Assembly (NCBI RefSeq): GCF_007993795.1
Contig: NZ_CP042476.1
Span: 1,550,001 to 1,614,000 of the forward strand
Reading direction: 5' to 3'
DNA: 64,000 nucleotides
Source: Antarcticibacterium arcticum
Lineage (GTDB): Bacteria; Bacteroidota; Bacteroidia; Flavobacteriales; Flavobacteriaceae
Below, piece after piece: positions 41,539 through 49,559 of this stretch. Positions within the stretch are counted from its first letter, which is position 1; each line of letters opens with the position of its first letter. The position numbers and the translations under genes were made by a program. The notes under the pieces were generated by a model that was not told where the DNA came from, did no database searches, and saw nothing but the letters and a program-made list of their open reading frames with translations.

Positions 41539-42630
41539 TTAAAAGGAAATTCCGGTATTTAAAAAAATACCCGTTAAAGTAGGTGTTAGCTCGGTTATAA
41601 GGTAAGCCGGGCCAAGGTTAAGCCTTGCTCCTATCCCTACATTTACGGTAGGCAAAGGAAAAATATGCGACTTCATTCCATTATTCTCGTAATCCTTTAC
41701 CAGGACAGAGGTTTCCCTTATTATAGCGATTCCTCCTCCCGCATATCCATAGGGTTGAAAAAACTTAGCATCTCCCTGAAATTTTACCGCCAGTGGCACA
41801 AGGTTGAGGACCTGTAATTTTTTACTCATACTCCCATCTTTAAAATCTGACGGAAATACCCGATCAATTACACGTTGGTTATAAATAACTCCTCTGCTAA
41901 TTATAAACCTGGTACTTCGTTCAGGTTTTGTATGATTGAAATAAGCCGCTATTCTAAAAATTGAAGAACCAGAATTGAACTGTATGGGCAGTCCTGCCAT
42001 GACGTCTATGGAATTTTCAAGACGTTCCTCATGAACCGCCAGCGGAAATTCATTTTGGTAAATCTGGTTGTAGTCTATAATATCCTTTTGAATTAATTTT
42101 TCAGAAAATCTTATTGCGGAAATTACCGAATCCCCCTTAACATGTTTTAAATTTGAAAGGTAAGTTTTGTCCCGTTTGTTGTAATGTTTCCCATCCTTAC
42201 CAATGATTTCTTCTTTTACCGGTTTTTTTAAATAAACAATTTTCCCGGAACTGTTATTTACCACAAAAAAATCGGGTTGAAAGCGCTGAGGATGACGCCA
42301 GGCAAGGAGATCAATTTTCCCCTTTACCAGGCTTTTGGCGAAAACAAACGACCTTTTCCCATTAATTGGAACAAAAGAATGGCTTTCATATACTCTTCCA
42401 TTATCAAATCCAAAACCTGTAATCTCCTCTGCTTTATATATCCGGGGACTGCTCTCAATGTCCTTTTTAAACTTTATGCTCCGGGCCATTTCAGCATCTG
42501 TGCGTTCTAAAATAAAACCCGATATAGTATCTTTTTCAGCAGCAATAATATAACCGGGCTCCCAGGAAGTTTGGCCTGTTACGGTTAGATAAAAAAAGCT
42601 AAATAGTAATACATAAATATTCTTTAACAT
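41539..42630 (-). CDS. Secreted or outer-membrane protein of unknown function
   Basis: 363 residues with a signal peptide (cleavage near YLTVTGQ). I do not recognise the family. The N-terminal third (GYIIAAEKDTISGFILERTDAEMARSIKFKKD) resembles the start of many Bacteroidota proteins that carry a C-terminal beta-barrel. The C-terminal 150 residues look like barrel strands (FRIAAYFNHT, YGYAGGGIAIIRE, VNVGIGARLNLGPAYLITEL) and end in a Phe (LNTGISF). I start at the ATG at 42630, since 42636 is TTG. It follows glyA by 88 bp on the same strand, so co-transcription is uncertain. Confidence 0.6.
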   Translation of the reverse strand: MLKNIYVLLFSFFYLTVTGQTSWEPGYIIAAEKDTISGFILERTDAEMARSIKFKKDIESSPRIYKAEEITGFGFDNGRVYESHSFVPINGKRSFVFAKSLVKGKIDLLAWRHPQRFQPDFFVVNNSSGKIVYLKKPVKEEIIGKDGKHYNKRDKTYLSNLKHVKGDSVISAIRFSEKLIQKDIIDYNQIYQNEFPLAVHEERLENSIDVMAGLPIQFNSGSSIFRIAAYFNHTKPERSTRFIISRGVIYNQRVIDRVFPSDFKDGSMSKKLQVLNLVPLAVKFQGDAKFFQPYGYAGGGIAIIRETSVLVKDYENNGMKSHIFPLPTVNVGIGARLNLGPAYLITELTPTLTGIFLNTGISF

Positions 42631-42718
42631 CCTCAAAACTTAAAACGAATAAAATTGCAACAAAAAGGAGCACTACTTTTTAAAATAATACTCCTTCGAT
42701 TTATTGTGATCTAAAAAT

Positions 42719-43993
42719 TTAATTGCTGAAAAGTGGTCTTCCCTTCATCATTTCCAGAACCTGCTCCTTCACCTCTGAAAGCTTGTTCTCATCCTCAAAG
42801 TTGGTAATAACGCTGTCTATAAGATCAACAATTTGTGCCATATCTTCCTCCTTTAGCCCCCGTGTGGTAACCGCAGGGGTTCCTATTCTAATACCGGAAG
42901 TTACAAAAGGAGATTTATCGTCAAAAGGAACCATATTCTTGTTAACCGTAATTTCCGCCTTCCCAAGGGCTTCCTCGGCTTGTTTTCCTGTAATATTCTT
43001 ATTCCTTAGGTCTATAAGCATCATATGGTTATCTGTTCCACCGGAGATCACCTGGTAATCTTTTTCCATAAATGCGGCAGCAAGGGCTTTGGCATTTTTC
43101 TTTACCTGCACCGTATAATATAAAAAATCATCTGTAAGTGCCTCTCCAAAAGCAACAGCCTTGGCAGCTATTATGTGCTCAAGTGGCCCTCCCTGGTTAC
43201 CGGGGAAGACTGCGCTGTCCAGCAATGCAGACATCATTTTTAAACTTCCGTTCTTTAGTTTTTGTCCAAAGGGATTTTCAAAATCTTTCCCCATCATTAT
43301 AATACCACCCCTAGGGCCTCGCAGAGTTTTATGAGTGGTTGATGTTACCACGTGGCAATGCGGTAACGGGTCTCCCAGTAATCCTTTGGCTATAAGGCCT
43401 GCAGGGTGTGCAATATCGGCAAAAAGAATAGCCCCTATACTATCTGCTATCTCTCTGAATCTTTTATAATCTATCTCCCTTGAATATGCAGATGCCCCTG
43501 CAATGATCATTTTTGGCCTTTCTTTTTCAGCAATTTCTGCAACCGCATCATAATCAATCAATCCGGTCTCTTTATCTACACCGTAAAAAACCGGCTCGTA
43601 TAATCTTCCGGAGAAATTTACAGGAGAGCCGTGAGTTAAATGCCCCCCGTGAGAAAGGTCAAACCCAAGAAATTTATCTCCCGGTTGAAGACATGCGTGG
43701 AAAACTGCAGTATTAGCCTGAGAACCTGAATGGGGTTGTACGTTGGCATATTCGGCATTAAAAAGTTCCTTCAATCGCTCAATGGCAAGGTTTTCTACTT
43801 TATCTACCACCTCACAACCGCCATAATAACGCTTGCCGGGATAACCTTCAGCATATTTATTGGTAAGCACAGAGCCGGCTGCTTCCAACACATTCTGGCT
43901 TACAAAATTCTCACTGGCTATTAATTCCAAACCGTTCATTTGACGGTTTTCTTCTTCTTTAATAAGATCAAAAATTTCCGTATCTCTTTGCAT
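42719..43993 (-). CDS. glyA: Serine hydroxymethyltransferase
   Basis: PLP enzyme interconverting serine and glycine with tetrahydrofolate; 424 residues, normal for bacteria. N-terminal NGLELIASENFVSQNVLEAAGS, the substrate region YYGGCEVVDKVENLA, the PLP-binding Lys in TSTTHKTLRGPRGGI, and the folate-pocket residues around HLTHGSPVNFSG and GTDNHMMLIDLR are all present. It is divergent from fahA, with a 108-bp shared region that carries -7 boxes in both directions. Confidence 0.97.
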   Translation of the reverse strand: MQRDTEIFDLIKEEENRQMNGLELIASENFVSQNVLEAAGSVLTNKYAEGYPGKRYYGGCEVVDKVENLAIERLKELFNAEYANVQPHSGSQANTAVFHACLQPGDKFLGFDLSHGGHLTHGSPVNFSGRLYEPVFYGVDKETGLIDYDAVAEIAEKERPKMIIAGASAYSREIDYKRFREIADSIGAILFADIAHPAGLIAKGLLGDPLPHCHVVTSTTHKTLRGPRGGIIMMGKDFENPFGQKLKNGSLKMMSALLDSAVFPGNQGGPLEHIIAAKAVAFGEALTDDFLYYTVQVKKNAKALAAAFMEKDYQVISGGTDNHMMLIDLRNKNITGKQAEEALGKAEITVNKNMVPFDDKSPFVTSGIRIGTPAVTTRGLKEEDMAQIVDLIDSVITNFEDENKLSEVKEQVLEMMKGRPLFSN

Positions 43994-44019
43994 TATATTT
44001 TTTTACGTTAAATATTAAT

Positions 44020-44027
44020 CAAAAGTA
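44020..44027 (-). promoter_or_regulatory. Putative -7 box for glyA
   Basis: On the minus strand this reads TACTTTTG, a perfect TAnnTTTG box, 26 nt from the glyA ATG. Confidence 0.4.
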
Positions 44028-44036
44028 ATAATTACA

Positions 44037-44067
44037 TTCGGTTAATAGTGGGAAAATAATATATTTG
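44037..44067 (+). promoter_or_regulatory. Putative Bacteroidota promoter for fahA
   Basis: TTCG (44037-44040) is followed 19 bp later by TATATTTG (44060-44067), a perfect -7 box. The fahA ATG is 34 nt further on. Confidence 0.45.
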
Positions 44068-44101
44068 AATGGAATACAATTAAGAATAAAACAAAAAATT
44101 T

Positions 44102-45391
44102 ATGTCTATTACTGCAAATGATCCCAATAGAAAAACCTGGTTGGACATCCCTGAAAATACCGATTTCCCTATACAGAATATCCCTTTCGGGGTATTTTTG
44201 ACGCGGGACGATATTATCACCATAGGTACCAGAATTGGAGATTATGCTATTGATCTGGGTGCTTTACACCAACTGGGATATTTTGATGGAATTCCATTGA
44301 CCGATGATATTTTTCTTCAGGATACATTAAACGATTTTATTTCAGATGGAAAAAAGACCTGGAGACTTGTGCGAAACAGGATCGCTGAGATCTTTGATAT
44401 AAAGAATACCACCCTTAAAGAAAACCAGGACCATAAAACCATTGTCCTTTTTACTTTAGACGAAATTGAAATGCAACTGCCTGTATTGGTAGGAGATTAT
44501 ACAGATTTTTATTCCAGTAAGGAACACGCCACCAATGTGGGTACAATGTTCCGTGACCCGGATAATGCCTTATTACCAAACTGGCTTCATATTCCTGTGG
44601 GGTACCATGGGAGAAGTTCTTCAATAATACCCAGCGGTATCCCCGTACACAGGCCGCAGGGACAAACTTTGCCCAATGGCGCTACAGAACCGGTATTCGG
44701 GCCTTCCAGGCTTGTGGATTTTGAATTGGAAATGGCATTTATAACCACAGATGCAAATGCCCTGGGAGAACCTATTCCAATTGAAGAAGCCGAAGATTAT
44801 ATTTTTGGATTGGTTTTATTTAATGACTGGAGTGCAAGGGATATTCAAAAATGGGAGTATGTGCCCTTGGGACCATTTCTTGCAAAGAATTTTGCTTCCT
44901 CGGTTTCCCCCTGGATCGTAACGCTTGATGCTCTGGAACCCTTCCGGACTGAAGGGCCAAAACCTGAAAAACCCCTGCTTCCCTACCTTAAATCTAAAGG
45001 GAAGAAAAGTTTTGATATTAAACTTGAGGTGGCTTTGCAACCTGAGGGCGGGGAGGAAACAACTTTAGCCCATTCCAATTTTAAGTATATGTACTGGAAT
45101 ATGAGCCAGCAACTGGCGCACCATACTATCAACGGATGCCCTGTGAATTCCGGAGATATGATGGGATCTGGTACCATATCAGGCCCAACCCCAGATTCTT
45201 ATGGCTCTATGCTGGAATTATCATGGAGAGGGGAAAAACCCATAAAATTAATGGATGGCAGCGAGCGCAAATTTGTGGAAGACAATGATACCGTCATTAT
45301 GCGCGGTTATTGTGAAAGCCAGGGAAGACGCATAGGATTTGGAGAAGTAAAAACCAAGTTACTGCCTGTCTTTCAACCCAAGAAAAAATAA
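44102..45391 (+). CDS. fahA: Fumarylacetoacetase
   Basis: Last enzyme of tyrosine/phenylalanine breakdown, cleaving fumarylacetoacetate to fumarate and acetoacetate. 429 residues, normal length. The N-terminal SH3-like domain covers about 1-120. The catalytic domain has DYTDFYSSKEHATNVGTMF (metal Asp and catalytic His), IPVGYHGRSSSI, the metal Glu residues in VDFELEMAFI, and the metal Asp in FNDWSARDIQKWEY. QLAHHTINGCPVNSGDMMGSGTISG follows. It is divergent from glyA. The other tyrosine-degradation genes (hppD, hmgA) are not in the window. Confidence 0.96.
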   Translation: MSITANDPNRKTWLDIPENTDFPIQNIPFGVFLTRDDIITIGTRIGDYAIDLGALHQLGYFDGIPLTDDIFLQDTLNDFISDGKKTWRLVRNRIAEIFDIKNTTLKENQDHKTIVLFTLDEIEMQLPVLVGDYTDFYSSKEHATNVGTMFRDPDNALLPNWLHIPVGYHGRSSSIIPSGIPVHRPQGQTLPNGATEPVFGPSRLVDFELEMAFITTDANALGEPIPIEEAEDYIFGLVLFNDWSARDIQKWEYVPLGPFLAKNFASSVSPWIVTLDALEPFRTEGPKPEKPLLPYLKSKGKKSFDIKLEVALQPEGGEETTLAHSNFKYMYWNMSQQLAHHTINGCPVNSGDMMGSGTISGPTPDSYGSMLELSWRGEKPIKLMDGSERKFVEDNDTVIMRGYCESQGRRIGFGEVKTKLLPVFQPKKK

Positions 45392-45411
45392 TTATAAACA
45401 GTATTTAATGA

Positions 45412-45447
45412 AAAAGCCACAAGTTGAAACTTATGGCTTTTCCTTTT
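45412..45447 (+). terminator. Probable terminator after fahA
   Basis: Stem AAAAGCCA (45412-45419) / TGGCTTTT (45434-45441), with an inner AAGTT (45421-45425) / AACTT (45428-45432), and a TTTT run at 45444-45447. It lies 20 nt after the fahA stop and before a convergent gene. Confidence 0.6.
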
Positions 45448-45466
45448 AAGAGATTGTCAAAACTAA

Positions 45467-45829
45467 CTAACTTCTTCGCTCATCATCATTTCTTCTGTTT
45501 TGCTCATCTCTTTGCTGTTGGCTACCTTCTCTTTGACCCTGACCCTGACGGTCATTGTCTTCGGTTGATTCATTATAACCCCTTGGGCTGGCCTGTTGAT
45601 TTCTTTGTTCCTGGTCCCAGTTCTTATTCTTTTCCCGTCCTTCATCCTGGTGCTGTCCCTGGGCATGCTGGCCTCTTTGTTCCTTGTCCCAGTCTTTTTG
45701 TTGCTCTCTGCCTTCCCCCTGGTGTTGTCCCTGGGTTTGTTGCCTTCTTTGTTCGTCCTGGGTGTTTCTTTGATTTTCGTTCTGGCGATTTTGGTCACGG
45801 TTATGACCTTGGTTCTGTTGATTTTCCAT
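45467..45829 (-). CDS. Hydrophilic, intrinsically disordered Q/R/N/E-rich repeat protein
   Basis: 120 residues, dominated by Gln, Arg, Asn, Glu, Asp and Gly; it has almost no hydrophobic residues apart from two Trp and one Tyr. Two tandem 24-residue units are visible: residues 33-56 (QGQHQGEGREQQKDWDKEQR...) and 57-80 (QGQHQDEGREKNKNWDQEQR...), 17 of 24 positions identical, matched by a 72-bp DNA duplication. I choose this frame because its ATG follows an AT-rich leader, whereas the overlapping frame on the same strand starts inside the repeat. It resembles hydrophilin or LEA-like stress proteins in composition, not by homology. It sits beside ytxJ, clpB and csbD. Confidence 0.6.
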   Translation of the reverse strand: MENQQNQGHNRDQNRQNENQRNTQDEQRRQQTQGQHQGEGREQQKDWDKEQRGQHAQGQHQDEGREKNKNWDQEQRNQQASPRGYNESTEDNDRQGQGQREGSQQQRDEQNRRNDDERRS

Positions 45830-45964
45830 AATTAATATTTTTTAATGGTTAATAATTATACATACCAATTTATAATACTTCTCAAATTTTAAATTATTGA
45901 TTAGCACTATTTAACACCAAATATTAATTTTATTTAAACAGGCAATAAATGACCATGAAGTTGG

Positions 45965-46360
45965 TTACACATGATGCTGAAGGGTGGCGGCCTTTATCTC
46001 GCTGTGCGAGCCATCATAAACCACTTTTCCATCCTTTAATATTATCAACTGCGGACTTTCATGAGGCACATTGAATTTTGCTGCTATCTTATTGGAAATA
46101 TCCCTGTGACTTAAAAGATCAAGAAAATATAACTTTATCTTCCCGTCTTCCAATGCATATTCCTTTTCAAATTGACGCAATACCATATTACTAATTCCAC
46201 AGCGGGTAGAGTGCTTTAAAATGGCGACCGGTAACACATAAGAATTCTTCACAATTTCATCCAGGGTTTCCATATCGTGAAGATCTATCCAGAGAACTCT
46301 TTTAATCTCGTTCTTACCTGTTTCATCTTCACTTTTAAATATTCTATCAAATAATCCCAT
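45965..46360 (-). CDS. ytxJ: Bacillithiol system redox protein YtxJ (BrxC-type)
   Basis: 131-residue thioredoxin-fold protein. The single active cysteine lies in AILKHSTRCGISNMVLRQFE, where the usual CxxC is reduced to TRCGIS; that is the YtxJ/BrxC monothiol pattern. IAAKFNVPHESPQLIILKDGKVVYDGSH is the cis-Pro region. The family removes bacillithiol from proteins, which fits with bshB1 elsewhere in this window. It is divergent from clpB and may share its intergenic control region (222 bp). Confidence 0.88.
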   Translation of the reverse strand: MGLFDRIFKSEDETGKNEIKRVLWIDLHDMETLDEIVKNSYVLPVAILKHSTRCGISNMVLRQFEKEYALEDGKIKLYFLDLLSHRDISNKIAAKFNVPHESPQLIILKDGKVVYDGSHSEIKAATLQHHV

Positions 46361-46484
46361 TTTTTAATTTTTTATGAAATGTAAAATTAAATCTTCCCTC
46401 CCTAAAACTTCCCTATTAATTTATTAAAATTTCGAAAAACAGGATATTATCTTCTTATCTTAAGGTAACAATTTAATTGATTGC

Positions 46485-46527
46485 CAGACATTTTGTCGCC
46501 TAAAACCCCGCTATAACAGACATTTTG
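46485..46527 (+). promoter_or_regulatory. Two 11-bp upstream elements of clpB (putative enhancer sites)
   Basis: CAGACATTTTG occurs twice on the plus strand, at 46485-46495 and 46517-46527, 32 bp apart start to start, or about three helical turns. Each copy is the left part of an imperfect palindrome (the first contains GACA-TTT-TGTC). They end about 47 and 15 bp before the sigma54-type -24 element. The layout is that of upstream activator sites. Confidence 0.5.
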
Positions 46528-46542
46528 ACTGCCTGTTGGTGA

Positions 46543-46558
46543 TGGTACATGCTTTGCC
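46543..46558 (+). promoter_or_regulatory. Sigma54-type (-24/-12) promoter for clpB
   Basis: TGGTACATGCTTTGCC has the invariant GG and GC with exactly 10 bp between them. It matches the sigma54 consensus TGGCAC-N5-TTGCW with one mismatch in the -24 box and one in the last base. Predicted transcription start is about 12 bp downstream of the GC, near 46569, leaving a leader of about 14 nt before the ATG at 46583. Confidence 0.6.
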
Positions 46559-46582
46559 AACCTAATTCAAAAAAAGGTTATT

Positions 46583-49186
46583 ATGAATTTCAACAATTTT
46601 ACGATAAAATCACAGGAAGCTATCCAACAGGCACAACAACTTGCCCAGGAATTAGGCCACCAGCAAATTGAGAATGAGCATATTTTTAAGGCGATCACGC
46701 AAGTAGATGAAAATGTGGCCCCCTTTCTTCTGAAAAAACTAAATATCAACCTAAATCTGTTCAACCAGATCCTGGATAATACTTTACAAAGTTTCCCCAA
46801 GGTTAGTGGCGGGGAAATAATGCTTTCCCGTGAAGCTTCCCGCGCCGTAACAGAAGCCGGATCTATTGCAAAAAAAATGAATGATGAGTATGTCTCTATA
46901 GAACATCTCATAATCGCAATATTCAGATCACAAAGTAAGATAGCCCAGATCCTGAAAGATCAGGGAGCTACAGATAAGAATTTATTGGCCGCTATTGAGG
47001 AATTAAGGAAAGGAGAACGCGTTACCTCCCAAAGTGCTGAGGAAACCTATCAATCCCTGAATAAATATGCAAAGAACCTTAATAAAATGGCCGAAGAAGG
47101 AAAACTGGATCCGGTTATTGGAAGGGATGAGGAGATAAGACGGGTATTGCAAATACTTTCAAGAAGAACTAAAAATAATCCTATGCTGGTTGGTGAACCC
47201 GGCGTGGGTAAAACCGCTATTGCAGAAGGCCTTGCCCACAGGATTATTGCGGGGGATATCCCTGAAAATTTAAAGGATAAACAAATCTTTTCCCTGGATA
47301 TGGGAGCACTTATAGCCGGTGCCAAATACAAGGGTGAATTTGAAGAGCGCCTAAAAGCAGTGGTAAAGGAAGTAACTACCAGTGAAGGAAATATAGTGCT
47401 GTTTATTGATGAGATCCATACTTTGGTAGGAGCCGGTGGCGGCCAGGGAGCAATGGACGCAGCTAATATATTAAAACCCGCGTTGGCGAGGGGAGAATTG
47501 CGCGCCATTGGAGCCACGACCCTGGATGAATACCAGAAATATTTTGAAAAAGATAAAGCCCTCGAGCGTAGGTTTCAGAAGGTAATGGTAGATGAACCGG
47601 ATACTGAAAGTGCTATCTCTATCCTGCGCGGGATTAAGGAAAAATATGAAACCCACCACAAGGTGAGGATAAAGGATGAAGCCATTATCGCTGCAGTTGA
47701 ACTTTCCCAGCGCTACATTACCAATCGGTTTCTGCCGGATAAAGCCATTGATTTAATGGACGAGGCCGCCTCAAAACTGCGAATGGAAATAAATTCCAAA
47801 CCGGAGGAACTGGATGTCCTGGACCGGAAGGTTACTCAATTGGAAATTGAGATCGAGGCAATAAAAAGAGAGAATGATGAAGTAAAATTAAAAACCCTGC
47901 AAAGCGACCTGGCTAATTTGAAGGAGGAACGCAACGAGCTTAATGCCCGTTGGATGAATGAGAAAGGGGCAGTAGATTCAATTCAAACAGCAAAATCTGA
48001 TATTGAACAATATAAACTGGAAGCCGAACGTGCCGAACGGGAAGGAGATTACGGAAAAGTAGCAGAAATTCGCTACGGAAAAATTAAGGAAGCCCAGGAA
48101 AAACTGGAACAATTGCAAAAACAGCTTGATGAGAATGAGGACAGCCATACCCTTATCAAAGAAGAGGTTACTTATGAGGATATTGCAGAAGTGGTTGCCA
48201 AATGGACCGGTGTACCGGTTACAAAAATGTTGCAAAGCGAACGCGACAAGTTATTAAAACTGGAAGACCAGCTACATAAAAGAGTGGTAGGACAGGAAGA
48301 AGCGATCATTGCGGTAAGTGATGCTGTACGACGTAGCCGTGCGGGATTACAGGACCAGAAGAAGCCTATAGGAACCTTCCTGTTTTTGGGAACAACCGGG
48401 GTAGGAAAAACCGAACTGGCTAAAGCCCTGGCCGAATATCTCTTTGATGATGAAGCTGCGATGACCAGGATTGATATGAGTGAGTACCAGGAGCGTCACG
48501 CTGTAAGTCGCCTGGTAGGAGCACCTCCGGGATATGTGGGTTATGATGAAGGTGGGCAGTTAACCGAGGCTGTACGTAGAAAACCCTATTCAGTAATTCT
48601 CCTGGATGAAATTGAGAAAGCGCATCCAGATACCTTTAATATCCTGTTACAGGTTCTTGATGAAGGCAGGCTTACAGATAATAAAGGAAGGCTAGCCGAT
48701 TTTAAGAACACCATCATTATAATGACCTCCAATATGGGATCTCATATTATCCAGGAGAAATTTGAGGCGGTGAAGGATATGGAGACAGCTATGGAAAGCG
48801 CCAAGGTTGAAGTACTTGCGTTACTGAAACAAACTGTACGCCCAGAATTCATAAACCGGATAGATGATATCGTGATGTTCACTCCCCTCTCTCAAAAGGA
48901 CATTAAAGAGATCGTGGGACTACAATTAAAAGGGGTAAGGAAAATGCTTGGAAAACAAGGTATTGTTCTGGACGCTACAGATGAAGCAATAAATTTTCTT
49001 GCTCAAAAAGGATATGACCCTCAATATGGGGCCCGTCCTGTAAAAAGGGTGGTGCAAAGGGAAGTCCTAAATAAACTTTCTAAGGAGATCCTTTCAGGAA
49101 ATGTGCATACTGACAGTATAATTCTTCTGGATGAATTCGATAGCACCTTGGTTTTCAGGAATCAGGAAGCTGTAGGGATTGATTAA
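46583..49186 (+). CDS. clpB: ATP-dependent disaggregase ClpB
   Basis: 867-residue Hsp100 chaperone that, with DnaK, pulls proteins out of aggregates. The N-terminal domain has two Clp repeats (about 1-145). AAA1 has Walker A VGEPGVGKTAIAEGL and Walker B IVLFIDEIHTLVGAG. A coiled-coil middle domain (about 400-530) with Glu/Lys-rich heptads is the ClpB mark that separates it from ClpA and ClpC. AAA2 has Walker A LGTTGVGKTELAKAL and Walker B VILLDEIEKAHPD. It is preceded by a sigma54-type promoter and lies in a stress cluster with ytxJ, csbD and a disordered repeat protein. Confidence 0.97.
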   Translation: MNFNNFTIKSQEAIQQAQQLAQELGHQQIENEHIFKAITQVDENVAPFLLKKLNINLNLFNQILDNTLQSFPKVSGGEIMLSREASRAVTEAGSIAKKMNDEYVSIEHLIIAIFRSQSKIAQILKDQGATDKNLLAAIEELRKGERVTSQSAEETYQSLNKYAKNLNKMAEEGKLDPVIGRDEEIRRVLQILSRRTKNNPMLVGEPGVGKTAIAEGLAHRIIAGDIPENLKDKQIFSLDMGALIAGAKYKGEFEERLKAVVKEVTTSEGNIVLFIDEIHTLVGAGGGQGAMDAANILKPALARGELRAIGATTLDEYQKYFEKDKALERRFQKVMVDEPDTESAISILRGIKEKYETHHKVRIKDEAIIAAVELSQRYITNRFLPDKAIDLMDEAASKLRMEINSKPEELDVLDRKVTQLEIEIEAIKRENDEVKLKTLQSDLANLKEERNELNARWMNEKGAVDSIQTAKSDIEQYKLEAERAEREGDYGKVAEIRYGKIKEAQEKLEQLQKQLDENEDSHTLIKEEVTYEDIAEVVAKWTGVPVTKMLQSERDKLLKLEDQLHKRVVGQEEAIIAVSDAVRRSRAGLQDQKKPIGTFLFLGTTGVGKTELAKALAEYLFDDEAAMTRIDMSEYQERHAVSRLVGAPPGYVGYDEGGQLTEAVRRKPYSVILLDEIEKAHPDTFNILLQVLDEGRLTDNKGRLADFKNTIIIMTSNMGSHIIQEKFEAVKDMETAMESAKVEVLALLKQTVRPEFINRIDDIVMFTPLSQKDIKEIVGLQLKGVRKMLGKQGIVLDATDEAINFLAQKGYDPQYGARPVKRVVQREVLNKLSKEILSGNVHTDSIILLDEFDSTLVFRNQEAVGID

Positions 49187-49203
49187 AATTTTATATTTAA
49201 AAC

Positions 49204-49233
49204 AAAAAAACGGGCTGAAATATCAGCCCGTTT
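49204..49233. terminator. Bidirectional terminator between clpB and csbD
   Basis: Stem AAACGGGCTGA (49208-49218) / TCAGCCCGTTT (49223-49233), 4-nt loop. The minus strand ends in seven T, so the signal is strongest for csbD; on the plus strand it runs into TTTCTATTTAT after clpB. Confidence 0.8.
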
Positions 49234-49256
49234 CTATTTATAAAAAACAACAATTA

Positions 49257-49442
49257 CTATAAACGGTCTATCTCGTCTTTTAGTTCTTCTTTAGACCTTC
49301 CTGTTTTTTCCTGAAGTCTACCTAACATTTCGTCAAATTTACCTTCAGAGTAGTAAAGATCGTCATCGGTAAGATCACCGTAACTTTGTTTAAATTTACC
49401 TTTTACTTGTTTCCATTTTCCTTCTAACTGATCATTATTCAT
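49257..49442 (-). CDS. CsbD family stress protein
   Basis: 61-residue CsbD domain, a small highly charged helical protein. MNNDQLEGKWKQVKGKFKQ and GDLTDDDLYYSEGKFDEMLGRLQ are the family signatures. Members are induced by general stress or phosphate limitation; molecular function unknown. The gene is convergent with clpB and ends 24 nt from the shared terminator. Confidence 0.9.
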   Translation of the reverse strand: MNNDQLEGKWKQVKGKFKQSYGDLTDDDLYYSEGKFDEMLGRLQEKTGRSKEELKDEIDRL

Positions 49443-49534
49443 AACATTGGTTTTAGTAATTAATAAAAATAAAAGTACCCATCACCCCTTCTAAAATGTC
49501 TCAAGAAACTCCCATTTTTATCTTAAGGATTTGT

Positions 49535-49542
49535 TATTTTTG
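49535..49542 (+). promoter_or_regulatory. Putative -7 box for the phytase-esterase lipoprotein
   Basis: TATTTTTG matches TAnnTTTG and ends 17 nt before the ATG at 49560. A TTTT run at 49515-49518 is the only candidate for a -33 element. Confidence 0.35.
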
Positions 49543-49559
49543 ATTTTTTACCAGAATTT

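Noticed and set aside
45463..45798. A 111-residue basic reading frame on the minus strand overlapping the Q/R-rich gene
   Set aside because: It stays open only because the repeat is low in stop codons. Its ATG lies inside the repeat, while the chosen frame starts after an AT-rich leader.
45424..45831. A 135-residue reading frame on the plus strand over the same repeat
   Set aside because: It starts inside the fahA terminator hairpin and has a composition of Phe, Pro and Leu typical of the antisense of a Gln/Arg-rich gene.
47050..47517. A 155-residue open frame opposite clpB
   Set aside because: Antisense to the AAA1 module, with no start context or motif; shadow of a strongly conserved gene.
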